A stretch of 64,000 nucleotides of DNA from a virus. This document shows, piece by piece, positions 32,402 to 40,628 of the stretch (position 1 is its first letter; each line of letters starts with the position of its first letter). The notes under the pieces were generated by a model, which was not told the origin of the DNA, searched no databases, and saw nothing but the letters and a program-made list of their open reading frames with translations. The stretch covers positions 1 through 64,000 of the IMG/VR virus record IMGVR_UViG_3300037852_000046; one strand, 5' to 3'. A program made the translations under genes and the position numbers.

Positions 32402-32578
32402 GTGCTGATCCCTATTGCCGATGTTCTGGCGCTTATTCCCGTTTCCCGTGGCACGCTTTACAACCGTATGCAGGAACCTGATTTTCCGAAACCTGTGAAG
32501 ATCGGAGGCCGGATCTTCTGGAAGTCCGAAGAGATCCAGGCATACATCGATTCGAAGCAGGTCAAAGCGGAGGCGTAA
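32402..32578 (+). CDS. AlpA-like HTH regulator, 58 aa
   Basis: GTG 32402 is preferred because AAGGAG lies eleven bases upstream; an upstream in-frame TTG at 32369 has none. The product is a winged helix of the AlpA/excisionase type (IADVLALIPVSRGTLYNRMQ, then FPKPVKIGGRIFWKSEEIQA). Such proteins regulate phage promoters or act in excision; no integrase is seen here, so transcription control is likelier. Its stop overlaps the primase start (TAATG). Confidence 0.85.
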   Translation: MLIPIADVLALIPVSRGTLYNRMQEPDFPKPVKIGGRIFWKSEEIQAYIDSKQVKAEA

Positions 32579-34596
32579 TGCCGCAATTCCTGAAAGACTA
32601 CGGCGAGCGGCTCGTCGAGCTCGGGTATACCGTCCTGCCGATCCGGCCGGGAACCAAACGTCCGGACCTGAAGAACTGGCCGCACCACGCTACCGCTGCC
32701 GACGACGTGCGCGCCTGGTACAGCAATGGGCGGGCAGGCCACGGGGTCGGCATCAATGCGCGCAACACCCCGGCCATCGATGTTGACGTAATGGACCGGG
32801 AAATTGCGGACGCGATGTCAGACGCCATCGACCGGATCTTCCCGGGCGTGGCGCTGCTCACGCGCACGGGCCTCGCTCCGAAGTTCCTGATTCCGTTCCG
32901 GAGCGACGAACCGTTCCGCAAGATCACCAGTTCTGTCTACACGGATGGTACAAATGAACACAAGGTCGAAATCCTCGGCGACGGTCAGCAATGGGTTGCC
33001 TATCACGTCCACCCTGACACTGGAAAACCGTACGCGTGGTGGGATGGATTGGGAGCCGGTGGAATTGTTGACATGGAGCATGAAGCACTACCCGTTTTGG
33101 GAAGAGAAGACGCTCAACGCGTTCTTGACGCATTCGAGGTACTTGCGCACGCTCGGATGTCTTCAGGCCAATGGCGAGCCGTTACGCGCGCGTCAGAGGC
33201 AAAAGATCGATCATCCGATGCCGATCCCTTTGCGGAGTACGCTCAACCCGTAACCGATCTCACACGTAGCCAGATCGAAACCCTGATCCACAAACTGGAC
33301 TGGGATTCGCGCGACGACTGGGTGCGCGCGGGCCGGATACTGCACCACCAGTACAGCGGTGGTGAAGAAGGTTTCGAGATCTGGAACGCATGGGCAACGA
33401 ACTCCAGCAAGTGGCAGGCCGAGACGGAAGCTGCGGTTTGGGAGTCGTTCGGGCGTCGCCACGACGCGCCAGAAACGATTCGCGCTCTCATCAAGGATTT
33501 CGGGCAACCGCCGGCAGAAGAGCACAAACCCGCGCCGCCGCATCCGCAAGCCACCAAAGAAGATCCTGTGCCTTTCAGCGAGGGTTCGCAGTTCGCAATC
33601 GGCTTTGAGGATATCGACTGGCTGATTGAGGACGTGGTGCCGCGTGCGCAGGTTGGCGTCATCTACGGTGCATCCGGTTCCGGAAAGACCTTCTTCGCCC
33701 TCGATATGGCCTGCGCCGTCCAGAGGGGCGGTGTGTGGCGTATGAAGCATATCGAGCAGGCGGATACCTTCTACGTCGCGGCGGAGGCGGGCAACGGCAT
33801 CAAAAAGCGCATCGCGGCCTATCTCCAGTTTCACGGTGCAGGTCCCATGCCGTGGTTCGTTGATTATCAGCCGAACCTTGCGACCCTCGAATCAGTTCAC
33901 GCTATCTCAACCTCCATCAAACTCCGGTCGCAGAACGCCGGCCTGATCTTCCTGGACACGCTCTCCCTGTCGCATGACGGCGACGAGAACAGTAGCAAAG
34001 ACATGTCCTTGGTCCTGCGCCACTGCAAGATTCTGTCTGATGATACGGGAGCGCTCGTAGTTCTCGTACACCACACGGGCAAGGATGAGTCGAAAGGCAT
34101 GCGGGGGTCCAGTTCACTTTACGCTGGCGCGGATTTCGTGCTCGAAGTCGTGTCGAAAGACAAAGACCGCACGATGATCGTTGACAAGCTCAAAGACGGC
34201 GAGCGCGGCGCGAAGTTCGGGTTTTCCCTTCAGTCGGTCGAGGTCGGCACCACGCCGCGCGGCAAGGTCATTACGTCTTGCTACGTCAGGGAGGAAGTGA
34301 AAACCATCTCGAAAGCGGAAGGCAAGCCTCTTACCAACGAGCAACAGATTTTCATCTTTGAAGTATTTCGCGAGTCTCTGGGCATGGCAACCGAGATGAC
34401 GGAAACGGAACTCGTTGATGCGGTCAAGGCGAAACAGAAGGCGAACGATAACGTTCCGTCGCAGGGGCAGAGCATCCGGAAAAGCATCGCAAAGATCGTA
34501 ATCGCAGGCCATATTTGTAAGGAAGGTGAAAGACTTAGCCTACCTCATTCGGGGTCATTCGGGGTCATTCGGGGTCATCCGAATGAGGGTGAATGA
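32578..34596 (+). CDS. Primase-helicase (prim-pol domain plus RepA-like ATPase)
   Basis: A 672-residue fusion. Residues 1-190 are a bifunctional primase/polymerase domain (LPIRPGTKRPDLKNW, then NTPAIDVDVMD with the metal-binding acids). Residues 225-300 resemble a primase C-terminal module (WDSRDDWVRAGRILHH). Residues 340-560 are a RecA/RepA-like ATPase with Walker A GASGSGKT and Walker B LIFLDTLSLS, then VLVHHTGKDE. It starts replication by priming and unwinding. The last codons run into the repeat at 34551, where iterons would be expected for a RepA-type protein. Confidence 0.9.
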   Translation: MPQFLKDYGERLVELGYTVLPIRPGTKRPDLKNWPHHATAADDVRAWYSNGRAGHGVGINARNTPAIDVDVMDREIADAMSDAIDRIFPGVALLTRTGLAPKFLIPFRSDEPFRKITSSVYTDGTNEHKVEILGDGQQWVAYHVHPDTGKPYAWWDGLGAGGIVDMEHEALPVLGREDAQRVLDAFEVLAHARMSSGQWRAVTRASEAKDRSSDADPFAEYAQPVTDLTRSQIETLIHKLDWDSRDDWVRAGRILHHQYSGGEEGFEIWNAWATNSSKWQAETEAAVWESFGRRHDAPETIRALIKDFGQPPAEEHKPAPPHPQATKEDPVPFSEGSQFAIGFEDIDWLIEDVVPRAQVGVIYGASGSGKTFFALDMACAVQRGGVWRMKHIEQADTFYVAAEAGNGIKKRIAAYLQFHGAGPMPWFVDYQPNLATLESVHAISTSIKLRSQNAGLIFLDTLSLSHDGDENSSKDMSLVLRHCKILSDDTGALVVLVHHTGKDESKGMRGSSSLYAGADFVLEVVSKDKDRTMIVDKLKDGERGAKFGFSLQSVEVGTTPRGKVITSCYVREEVKTISKAEGKPLTNEQQIFIFEVFRESLGMATEMTETELVDAVKAKQKANDNVPSQGQSIRKSIAKIVIAGHICKEGERLSLPHSGSFGVIRGHPNEGE

Positions 34597-34658
34597 AGTC
34601 AGAAGCCTCATTCACCTCATTCGCGCTTTATAAGCGAATGAGTGAATGAGCTGAATGA
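34551..34658 (+). repeat. Iteron-like repeats and long hairpin downstream of primase
   Basis: Three direct copies of GGGGTCATTC (34551-34580, the last with one change) are followed by many GAATGA/TCATTC units. A long inverted repeat follows: arm 34607-34624, nine-base loop GCTTTATAA, arm 34634-34650, pairing over about 17 bases with one bulge. A further GAATGAG and a short T-run (34664-34668) come after. The position right behind a RepA-like gene suggests a replication origin; the T-run also allows a terminator role. Confidence 0.65.
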
Positions 34659-34687
34659 GGTAATTTTTGAAGTGTAAGGAGAATGAA

Positions 34688-34873
34688 ATGTTTATCGCAC
34701 TAACCGCAGCAGAGACGGGCGTAAGGGTTTACGTGAATATGAGTCTCATCAAGCATTTTTGGCGGGCAGCAGGATGGACTGTCATGTATTCGGTAGAGGC
34801 AAAGTTTCCGACAGAGGTTCAGGAAACGCCGGACGAGATCCTGACGCTACTGGCCGGAGACAACGAACGATGA
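34688..34873 (+). CDS. Small protein of unknown function, 61 aa
   Basis: ATG 34688 has AAGGAG seven bases upstream; the earlier ATG at 34683 is out of frame. Composition is ordinary for a folded alpha/beta protein (LTAAETGVRVYVNMSLIKHF). The stop overlaps the next ATG. No family recognised. Confidence 0.6.
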   Translation: MFIALTAAETGVRVYVNMSLIKHFWRAAGWTVMYSVEAKFPTEVQETPDEILTLLAGDNER

Positions 34874-35052
34874 AACGCGATTCGGTTTTGTGTGTTGCCT
34901 GCGGCAGGGCCTTCGATGTCGGTTTGCTGGAGCTTGTACGCTGGTCGGGGCCGCTGTGGTGCCAGCCGTGCATCCTGAAGGCGGATGAGGCTTTAAATCA
35001 GGCCGCCCAGCGGGCCGCGAGGGTTGGGGAGGTAGTTGGGGACCAGAAATGA
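34870..35052 (+). CDS. Small zinc-ribbon protein, 60 aa
   Basis: Two CxxC knuckles, CVACG (8-12) and CQPC (about 33-36), frame a short beta-rich segment, a typical zinc ribbon. The C-terminus is an Ala-rich helix. ATGA overlap with the previous gene. It ends 27 bases from the end of the converging - strand operon, and no good terminator lies between. Confidence 0.65.
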   Translation: MKRDSVLCVACGRAFDVGLLELVRWSGPLWCQPCILKADEALNQAAQRAARVGEVVGDQK

Positions 35053-35079
35053 GAAACGGCCCGTTGTGGACCGCTCTCG

Positions 35080-35262
35080 TCATTGAAGAGGCGCGTAGCC
35101 GAGTTGTATGCCGGGATTCACGTGGAGGAAGTGATCCCGGTTCGTGAACCCCCCGACCGCGGCCAGGTGATCGGCCATTTCCTCCGGAGTAGGCGCACCG
35201 GCGCTGCGGATGTAGCCAAGAGGGTCTTCGGATTCAGGCGACAGGATGACGTAGGTGATCAT
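35080..35262 (-). CDS. Small protein of leftward operon, 60 aa
   Basis: ATG 35262 (MITYVILSPESEDPLGY) overlaps the preceding stop, and GGAGG lies twelve bases upstream. It is a soluble alpha/beta peptide with PTPEEMADHLAAVGG. Unknown function; last gene of a four-gene unit reading away from the regulatory region at 35741-36290. Confidence 0.6.
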   Translation of the reverse strand: MITYVILSPESEDPLGYIRSAGAPTPEEMADHLAAVGGFTNRDHFLHVNPGIQLGYAPLQ

Positions 35263-35384
35263 GCGTTGAGCCTCCTGACGAAGAGTGAAGCCGCCATTGC
35301 GGCCCGCGTTAAAAGAAGGGAACAACGGCCTTCGCGAACCGTGACCCACCAGATGCCCTCGAATTTGAAGATGTGAGGTTTCAT
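35259..35384 (-). CDS. Small basic protein of leftward operon, 41 aa
   Basis: ATG 35384 overlaps the stop of the preceding gene, and its stop overlaps the next ATG. The sequence (MKPHIFKFEGIWWVTVREGR) suggests a small beta unit followed by an Ala/Arg-rich helix. Coupling on both sides supports it. Unknown function. Confidence 0.5.
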   Translation of the reverse strand: MKPHIFKFEGIWWVTVREGRCSLLLTRAAMAASLFVRRLNA

Positions 35385-35569
35385 TGCAGGCAGATCCTCG
35401 CATAGTCAACGGTGCGACGCACAACCCAGTGGCGTTTTACCTCCGGGAGCCACGGGTCATAGCACACGCACTCGATGTAGGCGTTGGCAAGGAACGTGAG
35501 CACCACATGGGCGGTGGTGCGTTCCAAGAGCCTGCGCTCCTGTTCGAGCAGCTGCGATTCGGATTTCAT
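35381..35569 (-). CDS. Small protein of leftward operon, 62 aa
   Basis: ATG 35569 has AGAGG about six bases upstream. A charged helix (MKSESQLLEQERRLLERTTA) leads into a more hydrophobic part with two Cys and a Trp/Arg-rich end. No family recognised. Confidence 0.6.
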   Translation of the reverse strand: MKSESQLLEQERRLLERTTAHVVLTFLANAYIECVCYDPWLPEVKRHWVVRRTVDYARICLQ

Positions 35570-35579
35570 GATCAACCTC

Positions 35580-35711
35580 TCAGACAGGACGGATAACGTG
35601 ATTGATGCCAAGTTTAGCCAGACGCAGGGAGGCGCGCTTCGCGGCATTGAAGTTGCGGAACACGTCACGGCATACGGCTTCGTTTGTTGCAGGGTTGACC
35701 AGACGGAACAT
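35580..35711 (-). CDS. Small basic protein of leftward operon, 43 aa
   Basis: First gene behind the promoter element at 35741. ATG 35711 has GAGGAG about nine bases upstream. The product (MFRLVNPATNEAVCRDVFRN, then AAKRASLRLAK) is basic and helical and might bind nucleic acid. Unknown function. Confidence 0.6.
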   Translation of the reverse strand: MFRLVNPATNEAVCRDVFRNFNAAKRASLRLAKLGINHVIRPV

Positions 35712-35740
35712 GATGTTTTCTCCTCGCTGTTGATGACTTA

Positions 35741-35758
35741 ACTATAGCATTTGCTATA
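35741..35758 (-). promoter_or_regulatory. Leftward promoter element GCAAATGCTATAGT with palindrome
   Basis: On the - strand GCAAATGC plus TATAGT (35741-35754) forms an extended -10; no convincing -35 is present. TATAGCATTTGCTATA (35743-35758) is a palindrome except at its centre, parallel to the perfect one at 24698. It would drive the four-gene operon 35080-35711. Confidence 0.7.
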
Positions 35759-35759
35759 C

Positions 35760-36294
35760 GGAAATTACATTGATTGTCACTATGATCGCGCGTGCGTAAA
35801 TAGGCGGAGGCTTCAGTTCGCCTAGCGAACAATTGTTCGCGTTTTGTGATTTGGTTGCAAAACGGACACCGATGCCCGCCTTCAAAACATCGATAGTGAG
35901 CGCTCACTAACAAGTTCCACGAAAGATGACTGTAAGTTCCACGACAGCTTGTGAACAGGGGTTTGCGGCCTGATAACGCAGATCTGTATATGCACTTTCG
36001 ATTATCCCTTTGCAATCAATGGCTTACGATTTGTTTAAGCGTTCGCCTAATTTGACATAATGGAAAGTATCGATGTTGCACTCAATTCTCATTTAGATTG
36101 GAGGCCGTGGAACCTCACTTTGTAAGTTCCACGAAAGCTTTGTAAACTCTGGGAAAGCCGGGGGCGGACGGCGGACGGGTGGCTAATTTTTGGAAACACG
36201 TTTCCCGATCCGCGAATCGAAAAAACATCGATGAAGCCTGAAGCGCAAGCGCGGTGCTAAACTGTCCGCAAATTCCAATCCCCCAGAGGACGCC
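35760..36294. promoter_or_regulatory. Non-coding control region with palindromes and TTCCACG repeats
   Basis: No supported gene in 535 bases. It holds GTTCGC-CTA-GCGAAC-AATT-GTTCGC (35816-35840), in which GCGAACAATTGTTCGC is a perfect 16-bp palindrome; a second perfect palindrome TAGTGAGCGCTCACTA (35894-35909); three copies of AAGTTCCACGA(A/C)AG (35912, 35934, 36124); and another GTTCGCCTA at 36041. This density fits an operator cluster, a packaging (pac) site, an origin or a genome-end region ahead of the head genes. Confidence 0.65.
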
Positions 36295-37077
36295 ATGGGC
36301 AACGGTTATCTGAAAAACGTCTCGCAGGATCCGGTTGCCATCCAGTTCCCGCTGGCTGCAACCCTGAACCGGATCGGCGGGCACTCCCGCGTGGCCGTGT
36401 ACGGGCATCATCCGAGTCCGGTTACTGCTGGCGCGGACATCTGGGAAGGAAGCGGGGCGTACCCGTTTCAGGCGGCGGCTACCGTTCTGGAGATTCTTTC
36501 CGCTTCAGCGAGCGACACGGCAGCAGGCACCGGAGCCAGGACATTCCTGCTGAACGGACTGGACGCGAATTACAACGTGATAAGCGAGACGCTTACGTTA
36601 AACGGCACGACGCCGGTTCAGACGGTGAACAGCTATCTGCGCGTGAATTCGTTGAACATCGCTACCGCTGGCAGCGGGCAGGTGAATGCAGGCGACATCA
36701 CCTTGCGCGTGACGGGGGCAGGAGCTACACAGGCGCTGGCACGGGCGGGGTACGGTTACGCGAAACAGGCTATCTACACGGTACCGGCGGGTTTTACGTT
36801 ACTGGTGACGGATCTGCTGCTCGAATGTGGGGGCACCGGTACGACGAGTGTGATTACGTTCAGTTTCACGCGTATCAACGCTTTCACAGGCAATATCATC
36901 CAGACGACCAGTGAATACCTGGCGGGGCCTTTGTTCCCGGTCCAACGCAGCGTAATCGTGGGCGCGATGGTACAGCAGCGGACGACGCTTACAACGCGCG
37001 TCAAGGCGGTGACCGGTACGGTAGACGGGTTCGCGGCTTTCGAGGGTATCCTGATCGACAATACGCAACTGGTGTAG
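36295..37077 (+). CDS. Putative head/tail structural protein, 260 aa (copy B start)
   Basis: ATG 36295 has GAGG upstream. A Thr/Gly/Ala-rich beta protein (TFLLNGLDANYNVISETLTL, ITLRVTGAGATQA) of the kind seen in phage neck, fibre or decoration proteins. It is placed before the terminase genes; the equivalent for copy A lies outside the window. Probably a virion component; exact role unknown. Confidence 0.6.
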   Translation: MGNGYLKNVSQDPVAIQFPLAATLNRIGGHSRVAVYGHHPSPVTAGADIWEGSGAYPFQAAATVLEILSASASDTAAGTGARTFLLNGLDANYNVISETLTLNGTTPVQTVNSYLRVNSLNIATAGSGQVNAGDITLRVTGAGATQALARAGYGYAKQAIYTVPAGFTLLVTDLLLECGGTGTTSVITFSFTRINAFTGNIIQTTSEYLAGPLFPVQRSVIVGAMVQQRTTLTTRVKAVTGTVDGFAAFEGILIDNTQLV

Positions 37078-37079
37078 CC

Positions 37080-37199
37080 ATGACGAAACAGCCATTCACG
37101 CATAAGCCGAACTTGCCGCGCCATCCGAAAGAGAAGCAGAAGCACGAACAGCACGGCGAGAAGGTCCAGAAGCAGCGCGAACTTGCGAAGCGCAAATGA
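37080..37199 (+). CDS. Small basic protein, 39 aa
   Basis: ATG 37080 lies two bases after the previous stop. It is Lys/Gln/His-rich (MTKQPFTHKPNLPRHPKEKQ) and ends KRELAKRK-like, resembling the other basic peptides around the terminase. The stop overlaps the next ATG. Unknown function. Confidence 0.6.
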   Translation: MTKQPFTHKPNLPRHPKEKQKHEQHGEKVQKQRELAKRK

Positions 37200-37393
37200 G
37201 GAAGTGCAAAACCCCAGGGGCCATGTTTCATTTCATGGTCGGCGCGCCTAATGCGGCGGGTCAGACTGAGATCCGCGCGGGCGTCACGCTACCCGGGGGG
37301 GTCACCGTCGATGAGGCCACGGCCGAAAAACTGGACAGGGCGTTTCACGACGCGATGGAAAGGGTTCTGGCTCCTTTGTGGAAGGTGAAATAA
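37196..37393 (+). CDS. Small protein upstream of terminase, 65 aa
   Basis: ATGA overlap with the previous gene and TAATG overlap with the terminase start. A soluble alpha/beta peptide (VTLPGGVTVDEATAEKLDRA, then MERVLAPLW). The slot is where a small terminase would be expected, but 65 residues without a helix-turn-helix make this unlikely. Confidence 0.6.
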   Translation: MRKCKTPGAMFHFMVGAPNAAGQTEIRAGVTLPGGVTVDEATAEKLDRAFHDAMERVLAPLWKVK

Positions 37394-39396
37394 TGAGCCT
37401 GACGAACGCCTCCATGCTCCGGGTGATATCGGAGGACCGGGCACTCGCCAGCGCCATGGTGTTCCCGCACCGGCATCCGCAGCAAAGTCCCCCGGCGCAC
37501 GTGAGGATCATGGACGCATGGCGCAGTGTTGACCCGCTGGTGCTCATCGAGATGTTCCGGGAAGGAGGGAAGAGCACCCTGTCGGAGGAGTTCCTGCTGC
37601 TCGAAGCCGGCTTCGGCAACATGGGCTATTGCATCATCATTGGCGAGACATACACCAAGGCGTGCCAGCGACTGGAGGCGATCAAGTTTGAGGCGGCGAC
37701 CAACACGAAGCTCCTGAGCCTGTTCGGCAAGATGGCGAAGTGCGCCGGCAGGCTGTGGAACGAACACCAGTTCGAACTTCCAAACGGCGTGCTTCTGGAA
37801 GCGCACGGTTGGGAGGAAGAGTTCCGGGGGTTCAAGTGGCATGACCTGCGGCCTGACCGCGCGTATCTGGACGACATCGAGAACCGGGAGCGGGTGAAGG
37901 ACGCTGCGACGGTGAAGAAGAGCGTGAACAAGCTCTATCTCGAACTGATGCCTGCGATGGACAAGGAGAAGGGGAAAATCCGCATCACCGGGACGCCACT
38001 GGCCGAGGACTGCATGATCACGCGGCTGCGGGCGAACCCCGACTGGACGAGTTTCCAGTTTCCGATCTGCAACGGGGAAATTGACGACCCGGCGACCGTT
38101 GCCACGTGGCCGGAGCGGTATCCGATGGAGTGGGTCCGGGGGAAGCGCGACCAGATGGAGCGCGCCGGGGAACTGAACGGATTCTTGCAGGAGTACATGC
38201 TCAAGGCAATCGGCACGGCCGACAAGCCATTCGAGGAGCGCCATTTACATGAGATTGCGATCGATCCTGCACCTTGGCTGCCGCGTACTCTGGTGGTGGA
38301 TCCTGCCCGCACTGCTAACGTGGGCAGTTCTGACCGGACGGGCCGAGTGGTTCTTTCTCGGCTCGGAACCCGTATCTACGTGCATGCAAGCTCCGGCGAG
38401 TACTGGAAGCCAGATGCCATCATCGCCGACGCTTTTGACACATCCCGCAGATTTGATGCCGCAACTGTGGCGATAGAGAAGAATTCGCTGGACGAGTGGC
38501 TTTTGCAACCGCTGCGCGCGGAGATGCTGCGACGCGGGGAGAGCCTGCCGCTGAAGGCGATTCAGGCACCGCAGGACCGTTCGAAAGAACAGTTCATCCT
38601 CGGGCTGCAACCCTTCTTCGAAGCCGGGGACATCGTGCTCGTCGGAGGACGCGGCGCGCACAGCCAGCTTGTGGCGGAAATCCTGAACTTTCCGAGCGGC
38701 AAGCGGGATATACTGAACGCGCTGGCGTACGCCCAGCGGGTGTTTTCAGGAGTACCGGTGTATGAAGACTTCGGGGCATGGAATCTCATCGAAGGGTACG
38801 AGCCAAGCGCGCGAGATAGCTTGGCTCTGTGTTTTAACGCTTCAGGTTCTGACACTACGGCTGCTCTGGTTTCTGTTGAAGGTGAGCGCATGGTTGCCGT
38901 GGCCGACTGGATCTCGCCTGTTTCTCCTGCTCAAGCTGTACCGGACATCGTGCGCCTTGTCCGCGCGACTTTCCCTCGAGCGAAGGTGAACGCGTGGCTG
39001 CCGGCCGACGTGATGGATCAGGCGGACCGCATGCCGTTGCTCGCCGCGATGCGCGCGGCGAAACTGATGCCGATGCGCGGCGCGTACCCCTCACTGGCGC
39101 GCGGCGCGCTTAGCCCGCTGATCCGCACGGAGATGAAGGGCAAGCGCCTGTTCCTCGTTGACTCTCAGGCGCGGCATACGATGAACGCCCTGGCCGGCGG
39201 ATACGTGTTCCCGATGAGCAAGTCCGGGCAGCAGGGCACGGAACCGGAGCGCGGGCCGCATCGCACGTTGATCGAAGGGCTGGAAGCGGCGGCGTACGTA
39301 ATCTGCTCCAGCGCTGGAAATTCCTTGACAGATGAGTTACATTTGGCGTCAAACCCCCATGGGGCTCAATATTTCACTTCTCTTCCTCGGAGATGA
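37393..39396 (+). CDS. terL: Terminase large subunit (copy B)
   Basis: Start at ATG 37393 (MSLTNASMLRVISED). The 667-residue protein has Walker A FREGGKST (55-62), Walker B with DRAYLDDIE (155-163), the coupling motif TGTPL (199-203), and RNase H-like nuclease acids in LVVDPARTA (303) and AIEKNSLDEW, with a further Asp in KRDILNALAYA. It powers DNA translocation into the procapsid and cuts the concatemer. The C-terminal quarter matches the fragment at 1-519. Confidence 0.95.
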   Translation: MSLTNASMLRVISEDRALASAMVFPHRHPQQSPPAHVRIMDAWRSVDPLVLIEMFREGGKSTLSEEFLLLEAGFGNMGYCIIIGETYTKACQRLEAIKFEAATNTKLLSLFGKMAKCAGRLWNEHQFELPNGVLLEAHGWEEEFRGFKWHDLRPDRAYLDDIENRERVKDAATVKKSVNKLYLELMPAMDKEKGKIRITGTPLAEDCMITRLRANPDWTSFQFPICNGEIDDPATVATWPERYPMEWVRGKRDQMERAGELNGFLQEYMLKAIGTADKPFEERHLHEIAIDPAPWLPRTLVVDPARTANVGSSDRTGRVVLSRLGTRIYVHASSGEYWKPDAIIADAFDTSRRFDAATVAIEKNSLDEWLLQPLRAEMLRRGESLPLKAIQAPQDRSKEQFILGLQPFFEAGDIVLVGGRGAHSQLVAEILNFPSGKRDILNALAYAQRVFSGVPVYEDFGAWNLIEGYEPSARDSLALCFNASGSDTTAALVSVEGERMVAVADWISPVSPAQAVPDIVRLVRATFPRAKVNAWLPADVMDQADRMPLLAAMRAAKLMPMRGAYPSLARGALSPLIRTEMKGKRLFLVDSQARHTMNALAGGYVFPMSKSGQQGTEPERGPHRTLIEGLEAAAYVICSSAGNSLTDELHLASNPHGAQYFTSLPRR

Positions 39397-39398
39397 TC

Positions 39399-39560
39399 AT
39401 GGCCGTTTCCCGTACCATTACCCCGAAAGCCCCGACGCAAAACCCCGTTGCCTTCTACAAGTGCGAGCAGCAGGGCGGGTGCCACGGCACGCCCACGAAG
39501 GTTGGCGAGAAGCTGACCGGCGGTCCGATGCGCGAAGTAATGCGCCGCAAGGGGCTGTAA
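39399..39560 (+). CDS. Small basic phage protein, 53 aa (copy B)
   Basis: Counterpart of 522-683. The sequence keeps SPTQNPVAFYK-like and REVMRRKGL parts but has two Cys (YKCEQQGGCHG), so a metal or disulphide site may exist only here. GGAG lies seven bases upstream of the ATG. Confidence 0.75.
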   Translation: MAVSRTITPKAPTQNPVAFYKCEQQGGCHGTPTKVGEKLTGGPMREVMRRKGL

Positions 39561-39561
39561 G

Positions 39562-39723
39562 GTGGAAGGCAAGAAAGGCCGCATGAACCGGGTGTACACG
39601 GCACCCGGTGTCAAGGCTTCTCCTGAAGCCGTGAAGAAGGGCGGGCGCACGGACGACCCCGGTAAGGGCAAGATGCTCGCGCGCGCGGGCACTTCGAAGC
39701 ACAAAGGCAAGATGGGGTACTGA
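39562..39723 (+). CDS. Small basic phage protein, 53 aa (copy B)
   Basis: Counterpart of 684-848, also with a GTG start, one residue shorter. Residues 1-38 differ from copy A by a single Ile/Val change; the end is ARAGTSKHKGKMGY. Confidence 0.7.
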   Translation: MEGKKGRMNRVYTAPGVKASPEAVKKGGRTDDPGKGKMLARAGTSKHKGKMGY

Positions 39724-39725
39724 TC

Positions 39726-39878
39726 GTGGGCTATCGCGACCATCACAGGAGCACAGGCAGCGAGTCAGGCGCGAAGGATGTGCGCAAGACTCCCGGCAAG
39801 TCGCCGAAAGTGCCCCCGAAGGGCGCGAAGCGCAAGATCATCGCGCGGCATGCGGACCAGAAACGCAAGGTGAAATGA
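39726..39878 (+). CDS. Small basic phage protein, 50 aa (copy B)
   Basis: Counterpart of 851-988, with GTG instead of ATG. GYRDHH and KTPGK are kept, and the basic tail is longer (RHADQKRKVK). Confidence 0.65.
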   Translation: MGYRDHHRSTGSESGAKDVRKTPGKSPKVPPKGAKRKIIARHADQKRKVK

Positions 39879-39879
39879 C

Positions 39880-40092
39880 ATGGTAACGAAAGCGGATCGT
39901 CGGGGTAATACCGGGAAGAACTGGTCGCAGTCGGTCGAATTGCGCGATGGCAAGATGTGGGCGGATTCGAAGACGCCTTTCGGTCGCACGTCGAAGAAGC
40001 CGGAAGAAGATGACCGCACAGCCCCGTCCAAGAAAGAGCGCAATACCGGGACGACCGTCGCGAAGCGCCTGGCGGGTAAGGTGATTGGGTGA
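39880..40092 (+). CDS. Small conserved basic phage protein, 70 aa (copy B)
   Basis: Counterpart of 985-1200, with the identical core NWSQSVELRDGKMWADSKTP. In copy A the stop touches the portal ATG; here it overlaps the GTG of an inserted HNH gene. Confidence 0.75.
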   Translation: MVTKADRRGNTGKNWSQSVELRDGKMWADSKTPFGRTSKKPEEDDRTAPSKKERNTGTTVAKRLAGKVIG

Positions 40093-40628
40093 AGACCTGT
40101 TCTAAATGCGGACAGGAAAAGCCATTGACAGAGTTTTCATTTCTGAAAGGCGTTCCACGTTCACATTGCAAAGTATGCAAGGCGACCACGGCAGCAGAAT
40201 GGCGTAAGGCAAACCCCGGCCGGATGGAGGCAAAATCCGCCGAATGGTACGCGCAAAACGCAAAACGCAAACAGGAAACGAACGCGACATGGCGCGCGGC
40301 GAATCCTGAGAAAGCGAAAGCGGCGCAAGTGAAGGCTACGGCGCGTTGGCGTGAAGCGAATCCGCATCGAGTGACCGCCAAGCAGGCTAGGCGGACGGCG
40401 GCGCAACTTCAGGCGACGCCCACGTGGGCGGATGAAAAGGCTATCAGGCAGTATTATCTGATAGCAAATTACCTGTCGGTGGAATTGAATTCTCCGTTTC
40501 AGGTAGATCACGTAGTGCCGCTTCAGTCAAAAGAGGTATGCGGCTTGCATGCCCAAACTAATCTGTCGATCCTGCCAGCGGCATGGAACGCAAAGAAAGG
40601 CAATCGGACATGGCCCGGAAAGCCGTAA
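40089..40628 (+). CDS. HNH homing-type endonuclease before portal (copy B)
   Basis: A 179-residue protein with a GTG start coupled to the previous stop. An N-terminal zinc ribbon (CSKCG, CKVC) is followed by a basic helical middle with repeated AxxR/K blocks and the HNH core FQVDHVVPLQSK then GLHAQTNLSILP, ending in NRTWPGKP. It is absent at the same place in copy A. The Trp codon near its end (aca tgg) contains the ATG of the portal gene, so the insertion keeps the portal start while overlapping it by 19 bases. Confidence 0.88.
   Translation: MKTCSKCGQEKPLTEFSFLKGVPRSHCKVCKATTAAEWRKANPGRMEAKSAEWYAQNAKRKQETNATWRAANPEKAKAAQVKATARWREANPHRVTAKQARRTAAQLQATPTWADEKAIRQYYLIANYLSVELNSPFQVDHVVPLQSKEVCGLHAQTNLSILPAAWNAKKGNRTWPGKP

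Noticed and set aside
35665-36015. Leftward frame with a CPFC zinc-ribbon-like segment
   Set aside because: It overlaps the promoter element at 35741 and the gene at 35580-35711, lacks a good start, and its codons run through the palindromes and TTCCACG repeats.
36052-36074. Promoter starting at TTGACA 36052
   Set aside because: No acceptable -10 hexamer at 16-18 bases; listed only as part of the control region.
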